64,000 nucleotides of DNA from Candidatus Terasakiella magnetica. Lineage in GTDB: Bacteria; Pseudomonadota; Alphaproteobacteria; Rhodospirillales; Terasakiellaceae. A model generated the notes under the pieces. It was not told the origin of the DNA. It was given only the letters and a program-made list of their open reading frames with translations, and made no database searches. The stretch spans positions 143,410-207,409 of the forward strand of contig NZ_FLYE01000047.1 of NCBI RefSeq assembly GCF_900093605.1. Reading direction: 5' to 3'. Position numbers and translations under genes: made by a program. This document shows, piece after piece, positions 25,084 through 31,717 of the stretch; position 1 is the first letter of the stretch; every line of letters begins with the position of its first letter.

Positions 25084-25110
25084 AAGGGGCCGTTACGCCC
25101 CTTCTTTTTT
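25084..25110. terminator. Bidirectional terminator closing the cassette array
   Basis: AAGGGGC/GCCCCTT with a 6-nt loop is followed by CTTTTTT on the plus strand and CCTTTTA on the minus strand. It separates cassette 5 from the convergent XRE repressor 2, whose stop codon lies inside it. Confidence 0.8.
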
Positions 25111-25326
25111 GTCTGCAAGAAGGGTATTTACTGTCTTGCCGTAAAGGTCTGGATCAACACTCTTTAACGCCTCACCAAAAGCCACCAGTGATATAATATC
25201 TTGTGTGATGGTCGCGTTCTTCTTGCCATTCAAACGGTTGTTTATTGTAACCCTGTTATGGCCTAACAAATCTGCAAGGTCTTGCTGATTAAGCCCAAGG
25301 GATTTTATGCGAGTTTTCATATCCAT
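25093..25326 (-). CDS. XRE-family repressor 2
   Basis: A 77-aa Cro/C1-type helix-turn-helix protein ('RIKSLGLNQQDLADLLGHNRVTINNRLNG') paralogous to the repressor at 21.1-21.3 kb; the two share the N terminus 'MDMK-RIK-LGLNQ' and length. The recognition helix differs (GHNRVTINNR versus GKQRHTISRQ), as do the operators. Its promoter (GTGACA, 17 bp, TATAAA) ends 4 bp before the ATG, so the message is probably leaderless. Confidence 0.82.
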   Translation of the reverse strand: MDMKTRIKSLGLNQQDLADLLGHNRVTINNRLNGKKNATITQDIISLVAFGEALKSVDPDLYGKTVNTLLADKKEGA

Positions 25327-25350
25327 AGGTTTTTATACTGTAAAATATTT

Positions 25351-25403
25351 GTAGTGTCACGCTACTTTTTGCATTGACTTAAAATGTAGTCTCATGCTAC
25401 ATT
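25351..25403. promoter_or_regulatory. Divergent promoter with two GTAG-N7-CTAC operators
   Basis: Operators GTAGTGTCACGCTAC (25351-25365) and GTAGTCTCATGCTAC (25386-25400) are 35 bp apart. The plus promoter is TTGACT (25374-25379), 18 bp, TACATT (25398-25403), with operator 2 filling the spacer; operator 1 supplies the -35 of repressor 2. The geometry copies module 1, with diverged sequence around a shared GTCAC core. Confidence 0.75.
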
Positions 25404-25438
25404 ATTATCAAGATAGGAACTCAACAGGATACGTCACA

Positions 25439-25741
25439 ATGTTCAATATTTCCAAAACAACTTACAATATGGCTCGTAAACGAGGTTTTATTATTGAGCT
25501 TGATACATGGCCTTCCGCTTTTGGTGAAGATCATGAAGACGTGCTGTCTCTTACTTTTCATGAACTGGATGAAGATGGTCATCCTGATTACGATAATTTC
25601 TTTGCCTCCTATCGGGTTGAGGAGCAAGGCTTGTTTTGGAAAGGACAGATTTACGGAAACGGTGAAGAGTTTCCACATTGGATCGCAAGTGAAGAAGCTT
25701 TGCGCCATGTAATTAAACATGCAATGTCTACAATTCAATAA
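25439..25741 (+). CDS. Hypothetical protein, first gene of XRE module 2
   Basis: The 100-aa acidic product has Trp and Phe-rich beta-like segments ('DNFFASYRVEEQGLFWKGQIYGNGEEFPHW'). An earlier in-frame Met is rejected because it overlaps the promoter -10 region. Position and size correspond to the first gene of module 1. Function unknown. Confidence 0.6.
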   Translation: MFNISKTTYNMARKRGFIIELDTWPSAFGEDHEDVLSLTFHELDEDGHPDYDNFFASYRVEEQGLFWKGQIYGNGEEFPHWIASEEALRHVIKHAMSTIQ

Positions 25742-25782
25742 AGGTTTTCAAAATCAAACGGAACGGATCACACAAAACCGAT

Positions 25783-26016
25783 ATGAAAATAGCCTTCAAC
25801 GTTCACGCCGTTGATTTGGGTATCTGTACACTGTCTGGCAAGGGCGATACGGGCGATGTAAAGGCCGCTTTGCAAGCTGCGCAAATTGCAGCAACATTTA
25901 AAAAACGCTACACAGATTTATTGAAGCGTATTGATGACGCAAGCGGGGCGGGTATAATGACAGCCGAAGAACATCAAGAGGCTATGGAATGGCTGGGCGA
26001 AGCTGGAGGGAATTAA
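25783..26016 (+). CDS. Hypothetical protein, 77 aa
   Basis: A short strand ('KIAFNVHAVDLGICTLSGKGD') precedes a long helical region ('AALQAAQIAATFKKRYTDLLKRIDDASGAGIMTAEEHQEAMEWL'). It follows the 100-aa gene in XRE module 2. No family recognised. Confidence 0.5.
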   Translation: MKIAFNVHAVDLGICTLSGKGDTGDVKAALQAAQIAATFKKRYTDLLKRIDDASGAGIMTAEEHQEAMEWLGEAGGN

Positions 26017-26110
26017 ATGTCAGCTTTTAATTTACACCCATTAAAGCGAAACAGTTTACAGTCGTCGTATATTGAACGTTTCGTAAGCATAATGTGAAAA
26101 GGAATTGCAG

Positions 26111-26674
26111 TTGTCTTATGTAGAAGAATTTAAGAGCGCAGTATCTAGAAGTAACGAGAATGGAATTGACGTTACATTCCCATTGATTAAGAGAAAGCCA
26201 TATCTCGATAAGAAGACACTCAATAAGTATAGTCGATTTTTCAGTCAAAAATTCACAGATATCGGATATGAAGCATTTAAAGGTCAATGTTTGGCTATTT
26301 CCCAAGCGACGCATGAGTATCTAGAAGAAAAGGTAAAAATACCTTCAATATTGACGTTTGGTTACGTTGTATTAGATGATGATGACTATTTCAAGCAGGA
26401 TGAAAACTTCTATTCAGCTTTAGTACGAAACCCTAGCCGTAAACAAAGTGAAAATATTCACGCTTGGGTAACCCTGACAAGTGGTGAGATTATTGATCCA
26501 ACCTTTGCAACATCTTATGCGTATGCTCATGGTATTGAAGAAATGAAGGGTAGCGTTGTTAGCGGCTATGCCGACAAGTTAAATAAGGGCATGTCATATC
26601 ATCCAATGATTGTAGGTTCTGATTTTTTGATCAAAGCTGGATTCATACGAATAGGTCGCTTTGCTCTTACTTGA
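26111..26674 (+). CDS. Transglutaminase-like (Cys-His-Asp) protein
   Basis: The 187-aa product has the order and spacing of a transglutaminase-like catalytic triad: Cys in 'FKGQCLAISQATHEYL' (about 63), His in 'NIHAWVTLTSG' and Asp in 'EIIDPTF'. Such folds serve as proteases, amidases or crosslinkers. The start is taken as TTG 7 bp after AAAAGGA; a TTG two codons earlier is too close to that site. It sits alone between XRE module 2 and a shared terminator. Enzymatic activity is inferred. Confidence 0.6.
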   Translation: MSYVEEFKSAVSRSNENGIDVTFPLIKRKPYLDKKTLNKYSRFFSQKFTDIGYEAFKGQCLAISQATHEYLEEKVKIPSILTFGYVVLDDDDYFKQDENFYSALVRNPSRKQSENIHAWVTLTSGEIIDPTFATSYAYAHGIEEMKGSVVSGYADKLNKGMSYHPMIVGSDFLIKAGFIRIGRFALT

Positions 26675-26721
26675 AATGAAAAAAGGCTAAGAATCAGCGT
26701 TTCTCCGGCTTTTTTCATTTC
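26673..26721. terminator. Bidirectional terminator
   Basis: A 13-bp perfect inverted repeat (GAAATGAAAAAAG / CTTTTTTCATTTC) with an inner GGC-rich loop separates the convergent transglutaminase-like and serine recombinase genes; T-runs exist in both directions. Confidence 0.8.
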
Positions 26722-26750
26722 GGTGTATTAGTTACAAAATACTGGTGATT

Positions 26751-28238
26751 TCATGGATTACTTAATTCAGATATTGACCACTTTAAAATGGCTTCATAAT
26801 TAGGATTAACGAAAATATTTTGAAATTCATCAACTCTAATTTCAGTTATTAGTGAAGCGAAGTCTTTTTGGAACTCAATGTCTTTATATAAAAGGGCTCC
26901 ACGTTTTAAATAGTCTTCTAATGGCCTAGTTGCTCTTCCAGCTGGAGTTAATGTTTTTTCTGATCTAGATTTTATTACAGCAAGCCGATGTTCATATTCT
27001 GCAATTTTCTTTTTTATTGAGGGGGTAAGTGTTCCTTTAGCAACGAATTCGTAGAGGTTTGAAAGTTGCACTTTATATTTATTTTGCTCAACCGTGATTT
27101 CTTGTTTTTGGTCTGAGATGAACTTTTGAACTTTATACAAATTATGATGTCGATTATTTTTCAAGGCTTTTCTTAATTGAATGCTGATTTCTTCCATTAG
27201 TTTTTCTAGTGAAATAGATTTCTTATTTTTGCAGTTTTTGTGTTTGGTATGCTGAATGCAGAAATATCTTTCTTTCTTTTGTAGATTTAGAGAGCTACCA
27301 CAACATTTACAAAATAACTTTTGGGTTAATGGGTTTGTTGTTCTTGTTCTGTTGCCTTTGGTTACTAATAGTCGATCTTGTCTCAATCTTACTTTTTTTT
27401 CAGTTTCTGGATCGATAATTCTTAAAGATGGCATATCTTTAAAAACCCATTCTTCACGCGGGTTTAGTTTCTTCAGTCTTTTTCCTGTAATTGGGTCTCT
27501 TATGTGCCTTTCTTTGTTAAAGACAATCTGTCCCACATACATAGGATTATTAAGAATACCAATTAATTTTTGCCTGTTTCCTAGTAGCGTATTAATTTTC
27601 CAGAGTTTACCAGATGGGCTGGGAATGCCATCTTTGTTTAACGTCTCAACGATCTCAGAAAGTAGCAGCCCTTCAGAATATTCTTTATAAATACGTTTGA
27701 TAACTTCTGATTGATCTGGGTTGATTTCACGAAGGCCTCGAATTGGTTCACCTTTTTCATCATATTTTTTGCAAACATTGTAGCCATAACAAATACCAGA
27801 AGCCACTTTACCTCTTTTTACGGCTGCGACTTGGCCACGTTTTGTTTTTTTTGCCACATCGTCCGTGTAGGCTTCAGAAAGATATGCTTTTATGGTTAAG
27901 CCAGGCTTGTTAAGGCGGCCATCTTGAACTGTATGTAGCTCGACGTCGTTAAATTTTAATAATTTAAAGAAAAAAAGTATGTCTGATTGATCACGGCTTA
28001 TACGATCAAGGGCTTCGCATAGTAATATTACCCCAGGACGTGCTTGGATCACCTCAAGGACTTTCTCAATGCCCTGTCTTTTCATTGTTTTACCAGTTAT
28101 AGCATCGTCAGAGAAAGCTTGAGCAACATAGCCCCCCTGTCGTTCTACATATTCAGTGCATAATTGAATTTGGTCTTCGCAAGACTTTGGATTTTGGAGA
28201 TCAGAGCTATATCTTGCATAAATAATGAATGTTTTCAT
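26751..28238 (-). CDS. Large serine recombinase
   Basis: The 495-aa protein has an N-terminal resolvase catalytic domain ('YARYSSDLQNPKSCEDQ', nucleophile Ser in the YARYSS motif; 'DRISRD'), a recombinase domain (about 155-265) and a zinc beta-ribbon ('CKCCGSSLN...YFC' with a later Cys cluster), then a coiled-coil C terminus. This is the architecture of phage and ICE site-specific integrases and cassette recombinases. No matching att core for it was found in the flanks. It is the third recombinase in the element, suggesting nested acquisition. Confidence 0.9.
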   Translation of the reverse strand: MKTFIIYARYSSDLQNPKSCEDQIQLCTEYVERQGGYVAQAFSDDAITGKTMKRQGIEKVLEVIQARPGVILLCEALDRISRDQSDILFFFKLLKFNDVELHTVQDGRLNKPGLTIKAYLSEAYTDDVAKKTKRGQVAAVKRGKVASGICYGYNVCKKYDEKGEPIRGLREINPDQSEVIKRIYKEYSEGLLLSEIVETLNKDGIPSPSGKLWKINTLLGNRQKLIGILNNPMYVGQIVFNKERHIRDPITGKRLKKLNPREEWVFKDMPSLRIIDPETEKKVRLRQDRLLVTKGNRTRTTNPLTQKLFCKCCGSSLNLQKKERYFCIQHTKHKNCKNKKSISLEKLMEEISIQLRKALKNNRHHNLYKVQKFISDQKQEITVEQNKYKVQLSNLYEFVAKGTLTPSIKKKIAEYEHRLAVIKSRSEKTLTPAGRATRPLEDYLKRGALLYKDIEFQKDFASLITEIRVDEFQNIFVNPNYEAILKWSISELSNP

Positions 28239-28329
28239 AAGTGGAATTTAAATTCTGAATATTTCTCAACTTCAAAGTAATATACAGACAAAAAAACTTT
28301 AAACAATCACCCTCAAGCGTCTGGCAATA

Positions 28330-28800
28330 TTATTCGGTAATTAGGTCTTCAAAACGTTCAATTTCATTTACAAAATCTTTCTTCGTTTCGTTAAACCAAG
28401 AAAGGCAGTGTATAGTTGATTTGTAATCATCTTTTTCTAAACTATCTAATAATGCAGCGCTAAATTTCTGAATATATATGAGGGATTTGGCAAGCTCTGG
28501 ATTTGAGATTGCTGTTTTAGGGAAGTGTGCCAAAGATAAGTCGCGAAATTTCACAAAATCTTCTGTTTTATTTAAGCTCCCTATGAATTCACCTTTATCA
28601 AGCAGACTGGTAAAAACACGATGAATTTTCTTGGCTTGTGAAACAGCTTCAGACAAATTCTTAACGTTAGTCGTGTAATTTTTTATGATAAGTAAGAAAC
28701 CTGTATCAAGTTCTCCAATGCCTCCGATATACTCACCGTCTGCAAAAATATGAAACAATTCGTCGCTTATGGGTTTAATAGTATATTTTATCTTACTCAT
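28330..28800 (-). CDS. Hypothetical protein, 156 aa
   Basis: The product begins with a beta-like region ('KYTIKPISDELFHIFADGEYIGGIGELDTGFLLIIKN') and ends in a helical bundle-like region. No family recognised. It lies between the serine recombinase and the ParB-like gene, on the same strand, with its own intergenic leader containing a 14-bp palindrome. Confidence 0.55.
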   Translation of the reverse strand: MSKIKYTIKPISDELFHIFADGEYIGGIGELDTGFLLIIKNYTTNVKNLSEAVSQAKKIHRVFTSLLDKGEFIGSLNKTEDFVKFRDLSLAHFPKTAISNPELAKSLIYIQKFSAALLDSLEKDDYKSTIHCLSWFNETKKDFVNEIERFEDLITE

Positions 28801-28879
28801 ACTTTTTGTTTATCCATTACCAACTGTACTGAAAATCAAGCATCCACAATTTCATTAATATTTTGAAGAGTTTGATTAG

Positions 28880-28893
28880 TCGCACTAGTGCGA
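28880..28893. promoter_or_regulatory. 14-bp perfect palindrome upstream of 28330-28800 gene
   Basis: TCGCACTAGTGCGA is a perfect palindrome in the 158-bp gap between the ParB-like gene and the next minus-strand gene. It could be an operator or a partition site. No second copy was noticed. Confidence 0.4.
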
Positions 28894-28958
28894 TTATCTA
28901 GGCTAGGTACACTAACTCGCTGTGAAAGGTTGACAATAAGGGGGAGTATTTAACTATC

Positions 28959-29381
28959 TTAATTATCTATAATATCTTTAATAGTTAAGTTAGCTGCATT
29001 ATCTCTATTAACTTTATTAGGGCGGATATCTGGTAAATATTTTTCAGGTATCGGTATTCCGTAATCGGCTAGTGCCAATAGCAAAACATCTTTTTTGCCA
29101 ATATCAACCAGATCACCATCAGTTTGTTTTAGGTTTTTTGAAAAAGTGTCAAAAACCGTTCTAACAGGTTCTGGAATTCCGCTAAAATTCAATTGAACTT
29201 TCTTGTCTTTGAATTTTGGCTTAGGCCCTGGCTTCTTTTTGGGTAGGTCTTGATCCAGATTGCGTTCGCCACTTAATGAAGGTTTGTGATTAACGCTTTG
29301 ATCAACTTTTTTGTGAAGTTCTTCTTGTGCTAGAACTTCAGCATCATTTAAATTGAAATCTTGAACGCTTCTGCGAGCCAT
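28959..29381 (-). CDS. ParB-like partner of ParA
   Basis: The 140-aa protein follows parA with a 2-bp gap. It has a disordered basic N terminus ('KKKPGPKPKFKDKK') and a C-terminal region that could be a ribbon-helix-helix or short helical DNA-binding domain ('VQLNFSGIPEPVRTVFDTFSKN'). Small unrelated ParB proteins are usual beside ParA ATPases of this size (type Ib). Assignment rests on position and charge, not on homology. Confidence 0.5.
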   Translation of the reverse strand: MARRSVQDFNLNDAEVLAQEELHKKVDQSVNHKPSLSGERNLDQDLPKKKPGPKPKFKDKKVQLNFSGIPEPVRTVFDTFSKNLKQTDGDLVDIGKKDVLLLALADYGIPIPEKYLPDIRPNKVNRDNAANLTIKDIIDN

Positions 29382-29383
29382 TG

Positions 29384-30076
29384 TTACCTCTTTTTCTTAT
29401 CGTAATAATCCAGAGCATTTGCGATCTGCAAGGAGGCCAAAACATCTTTTGCGGCTGAACGGGCGTTTCCTTCGAGGAAACCTCCAAAGCTGATAAAATC
29501 CTCAAATAGTGTTCGATGTAGCATTTTTCCATCAAGGACAGTGATATCCTTTGCTTTAGCCTTTTGGATAATCAGCTGACTTGAAATTTTTGCCATTTTT
29601 GTATTGGGTTTGAAGTCTGAGAAGACGATATAAGTAGGAACTTTGAAATTGTCTTCCCCAATGTGGGCTGCTTTAAGAGCAGCTTGTGTTTCAATCGTTT
29701 CAAGAATATGTACCAACCCTTTTGCATCAGGTTTTGCCGCCTTTACAGGGACAAGTATTAAGTCTGAAAGCTGAATGGAATGGTCGGTTGCTTTTGAATC
29801 GATACCAGCAGTATCGATAAGAACAATATCGTATTCTTTTTTGTAAGCGAGAATGAGTTTGGGAAGTGCGCGTTCATCTGTCTCAATCTCATAATCAATT
29901 TCGATGCCTTGCTTGTTGCAGGCCTCAACGAAATCGGCAAGAGGCGTGAGAGGGTCTGTATCAATCGCAGCAACTTTAGCACCATCTTCATGCATCAATG
30001 TAGCGATTGAAGCTAAAACCGTGGTTTTGCCAGATCCGCCTTTTTTTTGGACGACTGAGAGAACTTGTCCTGTCAT
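29384..30076 (-). CDS. parA: ParA-family partition ATPase
   Basis: The 230-aa MinD/ParA-type ATPase has a deviant Walker A 'KKGGSGKTT' at residue 11, 'AAIDTDPLTPLADF' (A') and Walker B 'DIVLIDTAG'. Lack of an N-terminal helix-turn-helix places it among type Ib-like ParA proteins, about half the size of RepA of repABC plasmids. With the downstream ParB-like gene it probably stabilises the excised circle. The upstream region is very AT-rich with repeated TAATTATA motifs, which may be the ParB binding or operator region. Confidence 0.88.
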   Translation of the reverse strand: MTGQVLSVVQKKGGSGKTTVLASIATLMHEDGAKVAAIDTDPLTPLADFVEACNKQGIEIDYEIETDERALPKLILAYKKEYDIVLIDTAGIDSKATDHSIQLSDLILVPVKAAKPDAKGLVHILETIETQAALKAAHIGEDNFKVPTYIVFSDFKPNTKMAKISSQLIIQKAKAKDITVLDGKMLHRTLFEDFISFGGFLEGNARSAAKDVLASLQIANALDYYDKKKR

Positions 30077-30243
30077 AAAAAATCTCCTTACTGGGATATC
30101 TATATTAATTCAACTATCTGAATTATGCCAGATAATATGGATATGTCAATTAATTATACTAGTTTAGTTATTATAATTATCTATAATAATATTATTATGT
30201 GAAATATGGCTGATATCTTAGTTAATTATAATAGCAGTGTTCC
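30077..30243. promoter_or_regulatory. AT-rich parAB upstream region with iterated motif
   Basis: No gene. TAATTATA-like motifs occur three times (near 30151, 30174, 30228). TAATTATCTATAATA at 30174-30188 is repeated exactly, same orientation, at 28960-28974 at the end of the ParB-like gene, so the repeat brackets the pair. Together they are candidate partition sites. The parA promoter must also lie here but no single box pair stands out. Confidence 0.45.
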
Positions 30244-30439
30244 GGCCACGCCCTAAACGGGCGCGAAGTTATTTGCGCCCCTATGGGGCTTTGGCCCTTC
30301 GCCCGAATACTCAATCCCAAGCCCTACGGGTTAAAAGGGGCTCGTGTCCTCGGCTACGCCTGCGGGCCGCGCAATCGCCCCTTTTAAGGGTTGATTATTC
30401 TCCTCCGCTTTTTGTCTGCAAGTAAGAAGTCGAAACGGG
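30244..30439 (+). ncRNA. Structured repeat family ABC, copy A
   Basis: One of three copies (others 31542-31695 and 34283-34478) of a GC-rich element in an AT-rich surrounding, each ending 22-54 bp before a plus-strand gene. Stem P1 pairs TCAA(T)CCC with GGGTTGA; stem P3 pairs TTAAAAGGGGC (30331-30341) with GCCCCTTTTAA (30377-30387). The 35-nt loop between the P3 strands is identical in all copies. An anti-Shine-Dalgarno CCTCC follows at 30402-30406. Helix-preserving differences among copies indicate a functional fold, RNA or single-stranded DNA. Confidence 0.7.
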
Positions 30440-30492
30440 CATCAGCTCATTGACTTAATTTTAAAATACATCAAATTGCAAAGGACTAAATC

Positions 30493-30834
30493 ATGTCACA
30501 GTCATACAAATACACAGGCCACTCTGAAGCGAAATTTAACTTTGAAGGTCGTCTTGTTTCTATTAACGAGAAAGAAGGTAAAACCTATATCTCCATTGGA
30601 ACGACCAAGCATTATCAAGATGCAAATGAAGAATGGCAAGAAAGAGATATGATCCATTTCACACAGACATATTCTCCAGTCATCATTGATAAAGTCAAGA
30701 AGTGGAACCCCGGCGATATTATCAAATTGAAAGGTGATGTTGAATCTTGGCAATCTGGTGAAGGCGATACATTTGAATGTGGTTCAAATCATATCGTCAA
30801 AACAGCAAAGCGCATCGCCATTAAGCAAGTTTAA
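30493..30834 (+). CDS. Small OB-fold, probably ssDNA-binding protein
   Basis: The 113-aa product has a five-strand pattern like an OB fold ('EGRLVSINEKEGKTYISIGTTKHYQ', 'IHFTQTYSPVIIDKVKKWNPGDIIKLKGDVESWQSG') and a basic tail, similar in style to plasmid SSB-like proteins though not to canonical SSB. ssDNA-binding proteins are standard leading-region products in conjugation. The site AAGGAC precedes the start. Copy A of the structured repeat lies just upstream. Confidence 0.55.
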   Translation: MSQSYKYTGHSEAKFNFEGRLVSINEKEGKTYISIGTTKHYQDANEEWQERDMIHFTQTYSPVIIDKVKKWNPGDIIKLKGDVESWQSGEGDTFECGSNHIVKTAKRIAIKQV

Positions 30835-30842
30835 TTTGAAAT

Positions 30843-30882
30843 TGGAGAGGGTATTTGAACTCTCTCCATTTTCTGCTATATT
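30843..30882 (+). promoter_or_regulatory. Terminator of the OB-fold gene overlapping the next promoter
   Basis: TGGAGAG/CTCTCCA (30843-30849, 30862-30868) followed by TTTT forms a short terminator. TTGAAC (30855-30860), 16 bp, TATATT (30877-30882) forms a promoter for the next gene in the same stretch. Confidence 0.55.
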
Positions 30883-30906
30883 ATACCTATAAGGAGTTAC
30901 ACTAAT

Positions 30907-31140
30907 ATGTCTGGTACTAAAACAGCGTCAAATGCAGAACTAATTGCCAAAATAGATGAACTTGAATCCTTTGTTGGGGCCGAAGTTCGTGAAATGCGCA
31001 ATATGGTTACTGAAATGATGCAAACAGTAGGCTTTGTTTCTGGTCGTGTTGAAGAACAATCAAAAAGAATAGATGATTTAAGGCGTCATGTTCCAACTGT
31101 TGTTGGAGTGCACCCTAAAGGGGCTGAACCAGCGGAGTAA
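30907..31140 (+). CDS. Coiled-coil protein, 77 aa
   Basis: An AAGGAG site precedes the start. The product is almost entirely a coiled coil ('LIAKIDELESFVGAEVREMRNMVTEMMQTVGFVSGRVEEQSKRIDDLRRHV'). No family; similar short coiled coils occur on plasmids as accessory or adaptor proteins. It has its own promoter and terminator. Confidence 0.6.
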   Translation: MSGTKTASNAELIAKIDELESFVGAEVREMRNMVTEMMQTVGFVSGRVEEQSKRIDDLRRHVPTVVGVHPKGAEPAE

Positions 31141-31160
31141 GGTTAAATAAATGGAGTAAC

Positions 31161-31193
31161 AAGGCACTGGCTTTAAAGTCGGTGCCTTTTTTG
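31161..31193 (+). terminator. Intrinsic terminator
   Basis: AAGGCAC/GTGCCTT enclosing GGCTTTAAAGTC, followed by six T's, just after the coiled-coil gene. Confidence 0.8.
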
Positions 31194-31224
31194 TTGCGCG
31201 AATCTGTATGGCGTTAGACGTTGG

Positions 31225-31498
31225 GCGAGTGTGTGGCAAATTCGGTTAGGTCGCTTCGCGAACTAATCATATTCCGAATTTGCCACACACTCGCTAGACG
31301 CGCCTTTTTAGCTGTGGGCATTGAGGCGCGTCTATGACCTATGGATATGTGGACAATCGCAAGCGAACGGCGATTTTACCCACCGCCGCAAGCGTCCGTG
31401 GATAAAAACACCTTTGACCACATAGCCACAGGCCACAACAACCTAGTTCCGTAGCACCGCTTTGCGGCGCAAGTTGTCTATTTGTCTGGGAACTGACA
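31225..31498. ncRNA. Structured block X, copy 1 (includes element D1)
   Basis: A 21-bp perfect stem (31225-31245 with 31274-31294) carries an inner hairpin TTAG...CTAA around CGC-TTC-GCG. A second stem TAGACGCGCC/GGCGCGTCTA (31295-31304, 31325-31334) follows. Element D1 (31339-31431) is a multi-branch fold closed by TATGTGG/CCACATA with an inner TTTA-C-CCAC...GTGG-A-TAAA stem. The block ends in an ACAAC/GTTGT stem. A second copy lies at 35484-35750 near oriT, with compensatory base changes. No coding capacity. Confidence 0.75.
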
Positions 31499-31541
31499 TT
31501 AAAACTCCTGCTTAAGCTAATGAATAATTATCGTTTAGCCA

Positions 31542-31695
31542 ATGGGGTTAGGCCCTTCGCCCAAAAATTCAACCCCAAGCCCTTCGGGTCAAAAGGGGCT
31601 CGTGTCCTCGGCTACGCCTGCGGGCCGCGCAATCGCCCCTTTTGAGGGTTGAATTTTTTCCTCCGCTTTTTGTCTTCAGGTGAAGAAAGCGAAAC
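31542..31695 (+). ncRNA. Structured repeat family ABC, copy B
   Basis: Shorter than copies A and C at its 5' end. P1 is TTCAACCC/GGGTTGAA (perfect), P3 is TCAAAAGGGGC (31589-31599) / GCCCCTTTTGA (31635-31645). Against copy A, one P3 pair changes from T-A to C-G; against copy C, one P1 pair changes from C-G to T-A. The 35-nt loop is unchanged. It ends 22 bp before the methylase gene. Confidence 0.7.
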
Positions 31696-31717
31696 ACACA
31701 ATAGCGGAGTATCTAAA

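Noticed and set aside
30237..30425. Open frame within structured repeat copy A
   Set aside because: The other copies do not keep the frame, whereas the base pairing is kept; it is a by-product of GC-rich sequence.
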